32,571 nucleotides of DNA from Eggerthellaceae bacterium (GCA_900754495.1 CAAEDC010000170.1:1-32571); one strand, 5' to 3'. Shown: positions 1 to 7,761, counted from the first letter of the stretch. The notes: generated by a model from the letters alone, not told the origin. Numbers and translations are program-made.

Positions 1-141
1 CACGCTGCCGCCGCGCTGCGCCATGCCGATCGTCTCGGCGGTGCGCACCTGCCAGCCCTTGCTCTGCGCCGCTTGGGCCAGCACCTTCGCGGCGAGCACC
101 GTGCCCTGGCCGCCCACGCCCACCAGCAGGATGTTAATCAT
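1..141 (-). CDS. iorB: Indolepyruvate:ferredoxin oxidoreductase beta subunit, N-terminal part only
   Basis: The first 47 residues are in the window and the rest is cut by the left edge. They begin MINILLVGVGGQGTVLAAKV and end GMAQRGGSV, the glycine-rich start and the GMAQRGG loop of the pyruvate/2-oxoacid:ferredoxin oxidoreductase gamma-type domain. In the family this subunit pairs with IorA to oxidise aryl pyruvates such as indolepyruvate to aryl acetyl-CoA with ferredoxin as acceptor. The ATG (complement of 139-141) overlaps the end of iorA by 8 bases, so the two are translationally coupled. AGGAGG-like bases lie just upstream, inside iorA. Confidence 0.9.
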   Translation of the reverse strand, partial: MINILLVGVGGQGTVLAAKVLAQAAQSKGWQVRTAETIGMAQRGGSV

Positions 142-2194
142 GGTCGGCCTCCTTTTGGATAGCGGCGAAGGGGCACACCTGGACGCACAGCCCGCAGCCG
201 TTGCACTGGCCGGGATCGATGAACGCCTGGCCGCGATCCTTGGAACGCGGCCCCCGCGTCTCGGCGGAGAACCCGATGGCGGGGCAGCCGATCTCGGTGA
301 TGCACTTCTTGCAGCCGGTGCACAGCTCCTGTTTCACGTGAAGCACCGGATCGGGCTTTTTCAGCTGCACGCACGGACTGCGGAAGATGATCGCCGACGG
401 CCCTTCGAAATCGATCGCCTCCGTCGCCGCGGCGATCGACCCTTGCAGATCGAGCGGGTCGGCGTCGACGATGCACTCCACGCCCAGCGCGCGCAAGACC
501 CCTTCGATGTCGATGGGCTTGCGCCGCTCCCCCATCAGCGTGACGCCTGTGCCCGGATGCGGCTGCGCTCCGGTCATCGCGGTGGTGGCGTTGTCCAGCA
601 CGCACACGGTGATGTCGTGCCCGTTGTATACGGCGTTGGCGATGCCGGTGAGGCCGCTGGCGAAGAACGTCGAGTCGCCCACGAACGCAACTTGCTTCTT
701 GTCGGGCTCCACCACGCTGAACCCCTGCGCCATCGTGATGCCCGCGCCCATGCACAGGCACGTGTCCACCGCGTCGAGCGGCGCAGCGTTGCCCAGCGTG
801 TAGCAGCCGATGTCTCCGCAGAGCACCGCCTCGCGCTTGCCGAGCGCGCGCTTGACCGCGTAGAAGCTGCCGCGATGCGGGCATCCCGCGCACAGCACGG
901 GAGGGCGGACGGGAAGCAGCGCGTCGACGTTCTCGACGAGCGGGCTGCCCTCCCCCGGGCAATGCGCGTAATGCGCCATATCGGCATCCGCGAACGCCGC
1001 CATGAAGCTTTTCAAGCTGCCGAGAATCTCCTTGGTCGAGTTCTCGCCGCGATAGCGCAGGCCGCACGACGACCCCATCGTCTGGCAGCGGATCCCGTGC
1101 TCGCCCATCGTGCGCAGAAGCCCATCCTCCAGAACGTTGTCGAGCTCCTCGTAGACGACCACGCAGTCAAGGCCGTCGAGGAAGGCGCGCGCAAGCCGGT
1201 CGGGGAAGGGGAACGGCGTCCCGACCTGCAGGAACCGGTACGCGGGCAGCTGCAGGCCCTCCTCCGCCTGGTTGCGTTCGAGATGGCGCAGCGCCTCGCG
1301 CGCGTACGCCGCGGACACGCCTCCGACGACGATGCCGATGCGCGGGGTTTGCGCGTCGTCGAGGTCGGGCTGCGGCACGTCCTCCCAGTCGAGCACGTCG
1401 GCGTACGACTCCTCGGCCTCTGCACGCGCGATGAACTGCGCCCCGGTCAGGCACGCCGCCTCGTCGAAACGCATACCCGGCGCGACTTCGACCACCGTGT
1501 TGAACCGCGAGAGGCCGTCCTCGCACGCCTCGTCCTGGATGCGGCGCAGGCGGTTGAAGATCTCGCCATGCGCTTCGTAGGCGCGCCGCGGGAAGATGAT
1601 CCATTTCGGATTCTTTTGGAAGCCCTCCTCGGGCAGCGGACGCGCGAACGTCTCGTCCTCAACGTCGAAGAACGTCGACGCGTGGCAGATGCGCGTGGTG
1701 GGGCGCACGATGACCGGCGTGCCGTGGCGCTCGGACAGGTCGAACGCCTCCTTGATCATGGCGAACCCCTCTTCGGGCGTGGAGGGGTCGAGCACCGGCA
1801 CCTTGGCGAAATCGCCGAAACGGCGCGTGTCCTGCTCGGTTTGGGAGGAGATGGGGCCGGGATCGTCGGCGACGTAGAGCACGAGGCCGCCCTTGACGCC
1901 CACGTAATTGAGGCTCATGAGCGCGTCGCTCGCCACGTTGAGGCCCACCTGCTTGCAGGTGAACAGGCAGCGCGCGCCGGCATACGAAGCGCCGGCGAGC
2001 AGCTCGAGCGCCGCCTTCTCGTTGGTCGACCACTCCACATGCACGCCGTGCGCACGGCCCTCCGCATGGAGCTTGGCGACCGTCTCGATGAGCTCGGACG
2101 ACGGCGTTCCGGGGTATCCCGCCACGACGCGCACGCCCGCCTCGAGCGCCGCATGCGCGAACGCCTCGTTCGCCATCAGGAGTTTCTTGGTCAT
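134..2194 (-). CDS. iorA: Indolepyruvate:ferredoxin oxidoreductase alpha subunit
   Basis: 686 residues. The catalytic, thiamine-diphosphate-dependent subunit of the IorAB complex, which degrades aromatic amino acids anaerobically in the cytoplasm. Seen: an N-terminal 2-oxoacid oxidoreductase domain (AGYPGTPSSELIE near residues 25-37), a GDS...LDN thiamine-diphosphate motif in the second half, and a C-terminal bacterial ferredoxin domain with two Cys clusters, CTGCKKC...GCP and CNGCGLCVQVCP, giving two [4Fe-4S] clusters. The frame opens 17 codons earlier, but the ATG at 2194 is preceded by GAGAGGGGA and begins MTKKLLMANEAFA, which fits the family start. iorB follows with an 8-base overlap. A 16-base parS-like sequence lies inside the gene at 330-345. 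Confidence 0.95.
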   Translation of the reverse strand: MTKKLLMANEAFAHAALEAGVRVVAGYPGTPSSELIETVAKLHAEGRAHGVHVEWSTNEKAALELLAGASYAGARCLFTCKQVGLNVASDALMSLNYVGVKGGLVLYVADDPGPISSQTEQDTRRFGDFAKVPVLDPSTPEEGFAMIKEAFDLSERHGTPVIVRPTTRICHASTFFDVEDETFARPLPEEGFQKNPKWIIFPRRAYEAHGEIFNRLRRIQDEACEDGLSRFNTVVEVAPGMRFDEAACLTGAQFIARAEAEESYADVLDWEDVPQPDLDDAQTPRIGIVVGGVSAAYAREALRHLERNQAEEGLQLPAYRFLQVGTPFPFPDRLARAFLDGLDCVVVYEELDNVLEDGLLRTMGEHGIRCQTMGSSCGLRYRGENSTKEILGSLKSFMAAFADADMAHYAHCPGEGSPLVENVDALLPVRPPVLCAGCPHRGSFYAVKRALGKREAVLCGDIGCYTLGNAAPLDAVDTCLCMGAGITMAQGFSVVEPDKKQVAFVGDSTFFASGLTGIANAVYNGHDITVCVLDNATTAMTGAQPHPGTGVTLMGERRKPIDIEGVLRALGVECIVDADPLDLQGSIAAATEAIDFEGPSAIIFRSPCVQLKKPDPVLHVKQELCTGCKKCITEIGCPAIGFSAETRGPRSKDRGQAFIDPGQCNGCGLCVQVCPFAAIQKEADHD
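330..345. promoter_or_regulatory. parS-like ParB-binding site inside iorA
   Basis: The sequence TGTTTCACGTGAAGCA matches the bacterial consensus TGTTTCACGTGAAACA at 15 of 16 bases; only position 14 differs. It lies in coding sequence (codons for LHVKQ), as many characterised parS sites do. A second site lies at 25060-25075. ParB binding is inferred from the match only, and no parA or parB gene is in the window. Confidence 0.7.
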
Positions 2195-2233
2195 CGCTCG
2201 CCCGCTTCCCCTCTCGCCTTTCTCGTTATCGGC

Positions 2234-2239
2234 ATCATA
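2234..2239 (-). promoter_or_regulatory. Possible -10 box of iorAB
   Basis: On the - strand TATGAT (overlapping TATATG) lies about 40 bases upstream of the iorA ATG. No convincing -35 box is visible at the right distance, so this is a weak call. The position fits a short leader after the purE terminator. Confidence 0.3.
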
Positions 2240-2247
2240 TAGCAAGA

Positions 2248-2272
2248 AGGGCCGGCTATCCGGACCGACCCT
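2248..2272 (-). terminator. Probable intrinsic terminator after purE
   Basis: Read on the - strand, AGGGTCGG pairs with CCGGCCCT (8 pairs, one G-T) around a 9-base loop, followed by TCTTGCT. It lies downstream of purE and upstream of the iorA start, where a terminator is expected. The T tract is poor. Confidence 0.45.
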
Positions 2273-2307
2273 CCTCGTCGAACATATTCATCGGACAACG
2301 CGATCAG

Positions 2308-2340
2308 AATGAGAAAAAGCGAACGTCCCTTTTTCTCATT
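2308..2340. repeat. Palindromic repeat, family 1, copy 1 (after purE)
   Basis: A perfect 12-base inverted repeat, AATGAGAAAAAG ... CTTTTTCTCATT, around a 9-base centre (CGAACGTCC). It ends one base from the purE stop codon. Near-identical copies lie at 14488-14520 and 27881-27913. The shape resembles REP-type palindromes; the A and T runs also let it act as a bidirectional terminator. Confidence 0.85.
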
Positions 2341-2341
2341 T

Positions 2342-2809
2342 CTACGCTTCGGCCATGCCTTTTTTGAAGTCGATGATCTTCTGGCGGGCGCCTTCGCAGC
2401 CGGTGCCGAGCATCTGCACGGCCAGGACGGCGGCGTTCTTGGCGCCGTTGATGGCGACGCAGGCGACCGGCACACCGGAGGGCATCTGGACCATCGACAG
2501 CAGGGAGTCGAGGCCGCCCAGATCGCTCGTCTTCATGGGGACGGTGATGACCGGGCAGGGCGTGAACGCCGCGACGACGCCGCCGAGATGCGCGGCCTTG
2601 CCGGCAGCGGCGATGATCACCTTGATGCCACGCTCGTGCGCGGTCGACGCCCACTCATGCACGACTGCGGGCTTGCGATGGGCGGAAGCCACCTTCACCT
2701 CGTATGCCATGCCGAACTCCTCGAGCTGTTTCATGCACGGCTCCATCGCCGGCATGTCGGACTCGCTGCCCATGATGATGCCGATGACCGGCTTGCTCTC
2801 CTCTGCCAT
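2342..2809 (-). CDS. purE: 5-(carboxyamino)imidazole ribonucleotide mutase
   Basis: 155 residues, class I PurE. It converts N5-CAIR to CAIR in purine biosynthesis and in the family forms an octamer in the cytoplasm. Seen: MGSESDMPAM near residues 13-22 and SAHRKP at 42-47, the two substrate-binding signatures, plus the AAGKAAHLGGVVAA glycine-rich segment. The frame extends 12 codons upstream, but the ATG at 2809 has AAAGGGG about 8 bases before it. No purK is adjacent; purD and purA lie 4-6 kb away as separate units. Confidence 0.95.
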   Translation of the reverse strand: MAEESKPVIGIIMGSESDMPAMEPCMKQLEEFGMAYEVKVASAHRKPAVVHEWASTAHERGIKVIIAAAGKAAHLGGVVAAFTPCPVITVPMKTSDLGGLDSLLSMVQMPSGVPVACVAINGAKNAAVLAVQMLGTGCEGARQKIIDFKKGMAEA

Positions 2810-2850
2810 TGTCTTGCCCCTTTCGCGCGATGTTTCCAAAACCAATCCGT

Positions 2851-2856
2851 ATTGTA
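2851..2856 (-). promoter_or_regulatory. Possible -10 box of purE
   Basis: TACAAT on the - strand, about 42 bases before the purE ATG, between the end of the upstream metallo-hydrolase gene and purE. No good -35 box is seen. Confidence 0.35.
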
Positions 2857-2886
2857 CGCGCTCCCCGCGGCGCTCGGCCGCTCAAT

Positions 2887-3723
2887 CTACACCGTGACCC
2901 GCGCGCCCGCATACAGATAGCCGATGCGCTCGCCCAGCTCATCGCGCAGGATCCCGTACGCGTCGAGTCCGGTGCAGTGGAACGTGAAGTACCGCGCGCC
3001 CCGCTTAGAGAGCTCATGCGCCAGCTCGCGCGTGAACTCGGGGGACTCGACCTTGCCCGAACCGGGGTCCATCAGGTGGAACCCGCCGATGACCACATCG
3101 AGCGGCCCGCCGGCGATCCGCTCCGCCTTGTCCATGATGTTGAGGATGCCGCAATGGGAGCATCCCGACACGAGGATGCGGCGACCGCCCTCGGTGACGA
3201 GCAGGCTCTGCTCGTGGCGGAACGCGTCGGGCGCGAGGCCCTCCCCCGTCTCCTCGAGAAGGACGCCGTTGGATTTGACGATGGGATGGATGATGGGAAC
3301 GTCGGAGAACAGCAGCAGGTTGTCGCCGAGACTCTGCCCGTCCGCCGCCTTGATGAAGCGGGGATCGTCCTTCAATGCCGTATCGAGCCCGATGTCGTGA
3401 TGATGCTCGGGCGTCCCGGCGACATGCCGATCGAACGCATGCTCGGCATAGTAGATCAGCGCGGGCGAGGGCAGCTCCGCGGTCGCGTCCAGATAGGCGC
3501 GTAAGCCGCCGCCATGATCGAAGTGCCCATGCGAGAGAACCGCCGCGTGCGCCGTGCGGACATCGACGCCAGCCGCCAGCGCGTTTTCGAGGAAGCTCTC
3601 GTCAGGCCCGACGTCGAACAGGATGCGCGCGCCCTCCTCGGTTTCCAAAAACAGGCTCAACCCGTGCCGCGCGGCGAATCGATCGGATGGGGTGGTGTTC
3701 TCCATAAGCACGGTGATTTTCAT
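2887..3723 (-). CDS. Metallo-beta-lactamase-fold hydrolase
   Basis: 278 residues. Seen: SHGHFDHGGG at 64-73, the HxHxDH metal-binding motif, then the SGCSHCG and GGFHL segments that supply further metal ligands. This arrangement is that of the MBL subgroup annotated as 7,8-dihydropterin-6-methyl-4-(beta-D-ribofuranosyl)-aminobenzene-5'-phosphate synthase-like; the true substrate is unknown. The frame extends far upstream, but the ATG at 3723 (MKITVLMENTT) has AAGGAG five bases before it and a TATACT box a little further up. It is probably transcribed alone; purE follows after 77 bases and has its own possible -10 box. No signal peptide or membrane segment, so it is probably cytoplasmic. Confidence 0.88.
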   Translation of the reverse strand: MKITVLMENTTPSDRFAARHGLSLFLETEEGARILFDVGPDESFLENALAAGVDVRTAHAAVLSHGHFDHGGGLRAYLDATAELPSPALIYYAEHAFDRHVAGTPEHHHDIGLDTALKDDPRFIKAADGQSLGDNLLLFSDVPIIHPIVKSNGVLLEETGEGLAPDAFRHEQSLLVTEGGRRILVSGCSHCGILNIMDKAERIAGGPLDVVIGGFHLMDPGSGKVESPEFTRELAHELSKRGARYFTFHCTGLDAYGILRDELGERIGYLYAGARVTV

Positions 3724-3756
3724 GATGGCTCCTTGGTCGGGATTGCCTTGCCGACC

Positions 3757-3762
3757 AGTATA
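3757..3762 (-). promoter_or_regulatory. -10 box of the MBL-fold gene
   Basis: TATACT on the - strand, 33 bases before the ATG. The -35 region is GC-rich and not recognisable. Confidence 0.45.
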
Positions 3763-3960
3763 CGCGCCCGTTCGCGTCGACGGCGGGAACGAGAGCCGGG
3801 CGTCGCAGCGCCAAATCAACGATAGTTTGACGGTCATCCAGCGTGGCTCGCCAGACGCGGCGGCGGCTATACAATTGACGATCGCTGCCGTCTGAGCAAG
3901 CCGACGCCGCACCGGCGAGCCGACGAGCCCTTCCGATCTGATCAAGACAAAGGCACCGCT

Positions 3961-4653
3961 ATGATGAAACGAATTTTGGCAAACGGAATAGAATCGCTGG
4001 AAGCCGCCTTGCGACAGCGTTTCACCAGCGAGGAGGCGCGCACGTGGATCAAGGAGCAATCCCGCCCGTTCCGCGAGCTCATGTCGTATTACCGCTGCGC
4101 GTTGATGGAGGTCGAGACCAAGTTCCGCGTCCTCAACGAGGAGCTTTCCCTCGAAGGGGAGGCCAACCCGATCGATGCCATCGAGTCGCGCCTCAAATCG
4201 CCCGAAAGCATCATCGAGAAGGTCGACCGCAAAGGCATCGACTTCTCCGTCGAGGCGATCGAGGAGCATATCGACGATATCGCGGGCATCCGCGTGATCT
4301 GCTCGTTCGAGTCGGACGTGTACCTGATCGCCGAGGCGCTCCTTCGTCAAACCGATGTACAGCTCATCGAGCGCATCGACTACATCGCCAACCCCAAGCC
4401 GAGCGGATACCGCAGCCTGCATCTGGTGATCGCCATCCCGATCTTCCTCTACGACGAGAAGAAGATCATGAAGGTGGAGGTGCAGTTGCGCACGATGGCG
4501 ATGGACATGTGGGCGAGCCTCGAGCACAAGCTCGCGTACAAGAAGGAGCAGTCCGCCGAAGCCGACAGGATGCACGCCAACCTGCTGGAATGCGCCGAGC
4601 TCTCCGCCCGCATCGACAAACTGATGACCGAGACGCGCGACCTGGCGGGATAA
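3961..4653 (+). CDS. relQ: Small alarmone synthetase, RelQ/YjbM type (GTP pyrophosphokinase)
   Basis: 230 residues, the length of single-domain small alarmone synthetases. It transfers pyrophosphate from ATP to GDP or GTP to make (p)ppGpp. Seen: the synthetase domain with HIDDIAGIRVICSF at 103-116, KPSGYRSLHL at 146-155 and VEVQLRTMAMDMWASLEHKL at 172-191. There is no HD hydrolase domain and no TGS or ACT region, so it should only synthesise. The C-terminal 40 residues look helical, as in RelQ tetramers. Start: first of two adjacent ATG codons, with AAAGG 10 bases upstream. It is one of only three + strand genes. The symbol follows similarity of architecture; a RelP-like paralogue cannot be excluded. 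Confidence 0.88.
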   Translation: MMKRILANGIESLEAALRQRFTSEEARTWIKEQSRPFRELMSYYRCALMEVETKFRVLNEELSLEGEANPIDAIESRLKSPESIIEKVDRKGIDFSVEAIEEHIDDIAGIRVICSFESDVYLIAEALLRQTDVQLIERIDYIANPKPSGYRSLHLVIAIPIFLYDEKKIMKVEVQLRTMAMDMWASLEHKLAYKKEQSAEADRMHANLLECAELSARIDKLMTETRDLAG

Positions 4654-4696
4654 TCTCTTACCAGCACGTGCGCTAAATCAGGTGGAGCATAAGCAT

Positions 4697-4805
4697 CTGA
4701 AAAGGGCTGGGGTGCTTCGCATTCGTGGGATCGTCGGAGCGCCGCGTACTTCGGTACGCTAGCTCCGAGGATCGCGCGAAGGCGGAGTGCCTCAGCCCTT
4801 TTCAG
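4697..4805. repeat. Long structured hairpin, copy A
   Basis: Nearly all of 109 bases fold on themselves. Outer arms CTGAAAAGGGCTG and CAGCCCTTTTCAG are perfect (4697-4709, 4793-4805). The next ~11 pairs include wobbles. Then come TTCGTGGGATCG (4722-4733) against GGATCGCGCGAA (4769-4780), CGGAGC/GCTCCG, and an apical GCGTAC-TTCG-GTACGC stem with a UUCG tetraloop. The core is shared with 7818-7918. It lies between relQ and the tRNA-Phe terminator. Confidence 0.8.
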
Positions 4806-4808
4806 CAT

Positions 4809-4841
4809 AAAAAAAGTTCCGCCGACAGAGGCCGGCGGAAC
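4809..4841 (-). terminator. Intrinsic terminator of tRNA-Phe
   Basis: On the - strand GTTCCGCCG pairs with CGGCGGAAC around an 8-base loop and is followed by seven T. It begins 8 bases after the tRNA. Confidence 0.9.
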
Positions 4842-4848
4842 GAATTCA

Positions 4849-4924
4849 TGGTGGTCAGAGAGGGACTTGAACCCCCGGCACGGGGATTTTCAGTCCCCTG
4901 CTCTACCAACTGAGCTACCTGACC
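4849..4924 (-). tRNA. tRNA-Phe (GAA)
   Basis: 76 bases including an encoded CCA. Acceptor GGTCAGG pairs with TCTGACC; D-arm TAGCTCAGTTGGTAGAGC; anticodon loop CTGAAAA gives GAA; T-loop GGTTCAAGTCC. It has its own promoter (4955-4983) and terminator (4809-4841), so it is a single-gene transcript. Confidence 0.97.
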
Positions 4925-4954
4925 AGATGGCATCCTTTGCGAATGCGAGGATGT

Positions 4955-4983
4955 ATTCTACCGGATGGCCCATACGCCGTCAA
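4955..4983 (-). promoter_or_regulatory. Sigma-70-type promoter of tRNA-Phe
   Basis: On the - strand TTGACG, a 17-base spacer, then TAGAAT. The start point would fall about 25 bases before the tRNA. It lies just after the stop of the radical SAM gene. Confidence 0.8.
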
Positions 4984-4992
4984 GCGGTGATT

Positions 4993-6336
4993 TTACTTGC
5001 AGGCGATGCCCTCGCCGAACAGAAGCTCCTTCTCCTCTCCGGGAAGCGCTGCGCGCGCCTGATCGCGCAGGTTGTTCACGCCGATGAAGAACTGGCGCAT
5101 CATCACCACCAGCAGATAGCGGCCCTTCGCAGTGAGCGTGAGCTCGTCGTCGTTGTCGTGGTCGAACGCGCCCGACAGCTTCATGAACGCCATCTCGACG
5201 GGCAGCCCCGCCTCGACCGTGCACTCGAAATCGCGGAAGAAGGCGCGCTTGTCCAAACGGCCGCCGAACAGCTGCATCATGAAGCGGTAGCGCATGCGAT
5301 CGCGCTTGCTGAACGTGGTCTTGCCCATGATCGACATGCGGCCCGCCTCGATGGCGGCGTTGTAGTCGCGCACCGAGAACGTGTTGACGTACAGGTTCGC
5401 GCCTAGGTACGTGATGCCGCCGGATCCGATGGCGGGATACTCCTCGTAATCGACCACGTACTCGTCGATCATCGCGTCCTCCGCCGCCGCGGCGGTGTCC
5501 AGGCGGTTGAACGTCCATGCCGATCCGTGGGTGAACAGCGGCTTGTCGCCACCGCACAGAAGCTCGTCGATGATCTGGTAGAACAGCTGCTCGCGCTGGT
5601 AGTCGACCTTGCCGACCGTGCGCGCGAGGCTGCGCTCGACCGACGGCGAGGCCATCAACGGATAGAACGTGGTCTGGCTCGCGCCGCTCTCGATCACACG
5701 CTCGATGTCGTTGATGAGGATATCCTCGATCTGCGCCGGGAAGTTGAAGATCATGTCGGCGTTCATCGACACGAAATACGGGCTCGCCTCTTGGATGCGC
5801 GCCACGATCTCGTCGCCGCTGCCGTACTTGTCGTAGCGGTCCATCTGCTTGAGCAGACCGTCGTCGAAGCTCTGCACGCCGACGGACAGGCGCTGCACGC
5901 GGCCCTTCAGCTTGTCCAGGTAGCTGGGGATCAGGTGGTTGGGATTGGTCTCGCTCGACACCTCTTTGATCGAGAACAGGTCGCGCGCCAGATCGATGGT
6001 CTCGCACAGCTCGTCGATCATGATCGTCGGCGTGCCGCCGCCGACGTAGAGGCTCTCGAAGTCATAGCCCAGATCCTTGAGCATGCGCATCTCCTTGCGC
6101 ATGCTCTGGAAGTAGGGGCGCGCGCGATCCTCCGCGTAGGGGAAGCGGTTGAACGAGCAGTACGGGCACAGGCGCTCGCAGAACGGCACGTGGGCGTAGA
6201 GCATGTAGCGTTTGCCCGGCTCGGGAGCGGGCACGTGCGTCTCATCGGTGGGTCGCAGCTTGAGGTACTGGTTGGTGCACTGCCGCACCACCTTGGTAAG
6301 CAATCGTTCGGACAGCAAAAGCGAAACTCCCATCAT
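4993..6336 (-). CDS. HemN/HemW-like radical SAM protein (coproporphyrinogen III oxidase family)
   Basis: 447 residues. Seen: YAHVPFCERLCPYCSF with Cys53, Cys57 and Cys60, the CxxxCxxC motif that holds the S-adenosylmethionine-binding [4Fe-4S] cluster; GGGTP at 99-103; and SVGVQSFDDGLL, all typical of the HemN/HemW/HutW group. The C-terminal half matches the HemN_C region only loosely by eye. The family includes coproporphyrinogen dehydrogenases, heme chaperones and heme-cleaving methyltransferases; which applies here cannot be told and no heme genes are adjacent. The start is uncertain: the two ATG codons at 6336 and 6333 lack a ribosome site, while GGAG inside the frame would serve a TTG five to six codons later. 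Confidence 0.85.
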   Translation of the reverse strand: MMGVSLLLSERLLTKVVRQCTNQYLKLRPTDETHVPAPEPGKRYMLYAHVPFCERLCPYCSFNRFPYAEDRARPYFQSMRKEMRMLKDLGYDFESLYVGGGTPTIMIDELCETIDLARDLFSIKEVSSETNPNHLIPSYLDKLKGRVQRLSVGVQSFDDGLLKQMDRYDKYGSGDEIVARIQEASPYFVSMNADMIFNFPAQIEDILINDIERVIESGASQTTFYPLMASPSVERSLARTVGKVDYQREQLFYQIIDELLCGGDKPLFTHGSAWTFNRLDTAAAAEDAMIDEYVVDYEEYPAIGSGGITYLGANLYVNTFSVRDYNAAIEAGRMSIMGKTTFSKRDRMRYRFMMQLFGGRLDKRAFFRDFECTVEAGLPVEMAFMKLSGAFDHDNDDELTLTAKGRYLLVVMMRQFFIGVNNLRDQARAALPGEEKELLFGEGIACK

Positions 6337-6389
6337 GATAAAAAGTCAGCGAGCGGCGTTCTGGCGAGTGCAGATGATGCGAAAGCCCG

Positions 6390-6457
6390 GGGTGACAGGG
6401 GACGTCCCTTCTGTCACATTTATTCAAATGTGACAGAAGGGACGTCCCCTGTCACCC
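6390..6457. repeat. Perfect 32-bp inverted repeat, family 2
   Basis: Arms 6390-6421 and 6426-6457 are exact reverse complements around a 4-base loop (ATTC). Each arm contains GTGACAG, then GGGACGTCCC or its extension, then CTGTCAC, so each arm is itself partly palindromic. It lies in the 132-base gap between purD and the radical SAM gene. The GGGAC core recalls family 1. Confidence 0.9.
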
Positions 6458-6468
6458 GGCGGAACCCC

Positions 6469-7761
6469 CTATTCCCAGGCGCTGCGGCCGCGGGAAGCCT
6501 TCTCGCCGATGTCGGTGCGGAACTGCTTGCCCTCGAAGTTGATGAGGTCGCAGGCGCGGTAGGCCTGCTCGCGCGCCTCTTCGAAGGTGTCGCCCAGCGC
6601 GACCACGTTGAGCACGCGCCCGCCGGCGGTGATCAGCTCGCCATCGGAGTTGAGGGCGGTGCCGGCATGGAACACCGACACGCCGTCGAGCTCCTCGGCC
6701 TCGTCGATGCCCAGGATGACCTTGCCCTTCTCATACGATCCGGGATAGCCCTCGCTCGCCAGCACGACGCAGACCGCCCAGCGGTCGGACCACGAAAGCT
6801 CGATGTCGTCGGGACGTCCCTCGGCGACGGCCATCATGACGTCCACCAGGTCGGATTCCAGACGCGGCAGCACGACCTGCGTCTCGGGATCGCCGAAACG
6901 CACGTTGTACTCGACGACCTTGGGGCCTTGCGGCGTCAGCATGAAGCCGCCGTACAGGACGCCGCGGTAGTCGGCCGCGAACGGCTCGCGCGCGGTGGCA
7001 GCGGCGGCGCGCTCCATGATGTCGACCATGGCAGCCATCTCGTCGTCGGCGACGATCGGCACCGGCGAGTACACGCCCATGCCGCCGGTGTTGGGGCCCT
7101 TGTCGCCGTCGAACGCGCGCTTGTGGTCCTGGGCGGGGGCCATGCAGTGGGCCTTACCGTTGGAGACGAACGCCAGAAGCGAGCATTCGGGGCCGGTCAT
7201 GCACTCCTCGATGACCACCGTGCTGCCCGCATCGCCGAACGCGCCGTCGAAGCAGTTGCGGACCGCCGCCTCGGCGTCCTCGAGCGTTTCGGCGACGACG
7301 ACGCCCTTGCCGGCGGCGAGGCCGTCGGCCTTGATGACGATCGGGGCGCCCTGCTCGCGCACGTAGGCGAGCGCCGGCTCGCACGCGGTGAACGTGGCGT
7401 ACTTGGCGGTCGCGATGTCGTTGGCGTCCATGAAGTGCTTGCTGTAATCCTTGCTGCCCTCGAGCTGGGCGCCCTCGGCGTTGGGGCCGAACACCGGCAC
7501 GCCGGCGGCGCGCAGCGTGTCCGCCACACCGGCGACCAGCGGAGCCTCGGGACCGATGACGACCAGGTCGATCGCGCGATCCTTGACGAAGCCCAGGACG
7601 GCGTCGCCGTTCATCATATCCAGCGTGGGGATGTTCTCGGCGACGTTTGCCGTGCCGCCGTTGCCCGGCGCCACATACAACTTGTCGCACTTGGGCGATT
7701 TAGCGATCGCCCACGCGATGGCATGCTCGCGTCCGCCGCTACCCAAAACCAAGATGTTCAT
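6469..7761 (-). CDS. purD: Phosphoribosylamine-glycine ligase (GAR synthetase)
   Basis: 430 residues, normal length. It makes glycinamide ribonucleotide from phosphoribosylamine, glycine and ATP, step two of purine synthesis. Seen: [17 protein letters not shown] at the start, the PurD N-terminal signature; the ATP-grasp core with [16 protein letters not shown]; and [10 protein letters not shown] plus [11 protein letters not shown], the conserved PurD signatures. The frame opens 39 codons earlier, but the ATG at 7761 has GAAAGGA nine bases before it and gives the conserved start. It stands apart from purA by 199 bases that hold a long hairpin. Confidence 0.97.
   Translation of the reverse strand: MNILVLGSGGREHAIAWAIAKSPKCDKLYVAPGNGGTANVAENIPTLDMMNGDAVLGFVKDRAIDLVVIGPEAPLVAGVADTLRAAGVPVFGPNAEGAQLEGSKDYSKHFMDANDIATAKYATFTACEPALAYVREQGAPIVIKADGLAAGKGVVVAETLEDAEAAVRNCFDGAFGDAGSTVVIEECMTGPECSLLAFVSNGKAHCMAPAQDHKRAFDGDKGPNTGGMGVYSPVPIVADDEMAAMVDIMERAAAATAREPFAADYRGVLYGGFMLTPQGPKVVEYNVRFGDPETQVVLPRLESDLVDVMMAVAEGRPDDIELSWSDRWAVCVVLASEGYPGSYEKGKVILGIDEAEELDGVSVFHAGTALNSDGELITAGGRVLNVVALGDTFEEAREQAYRACDLINFEGKQFRTDIGEKASRGRSAWE

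Noticed and set aside
23..2242. Long + strand frame opposite iorA (and similar frames opposite purD, purA, YhaN/YhaO, dnaB, typA, gyrA, gyrB)
   Set aside because: High GC content suppresses stop codons on the antisense strand. These frames are rich in Arg, Ala, His and Gly, lack family motifs and ribosome sites, and lie opposite well-identified genes.
3868..3875. TATACAAT as relQ promoter
   Set aside because: No -35 box at a proper distance in a very GC-rich context, and the start point would leave a long leader; too weak to list.
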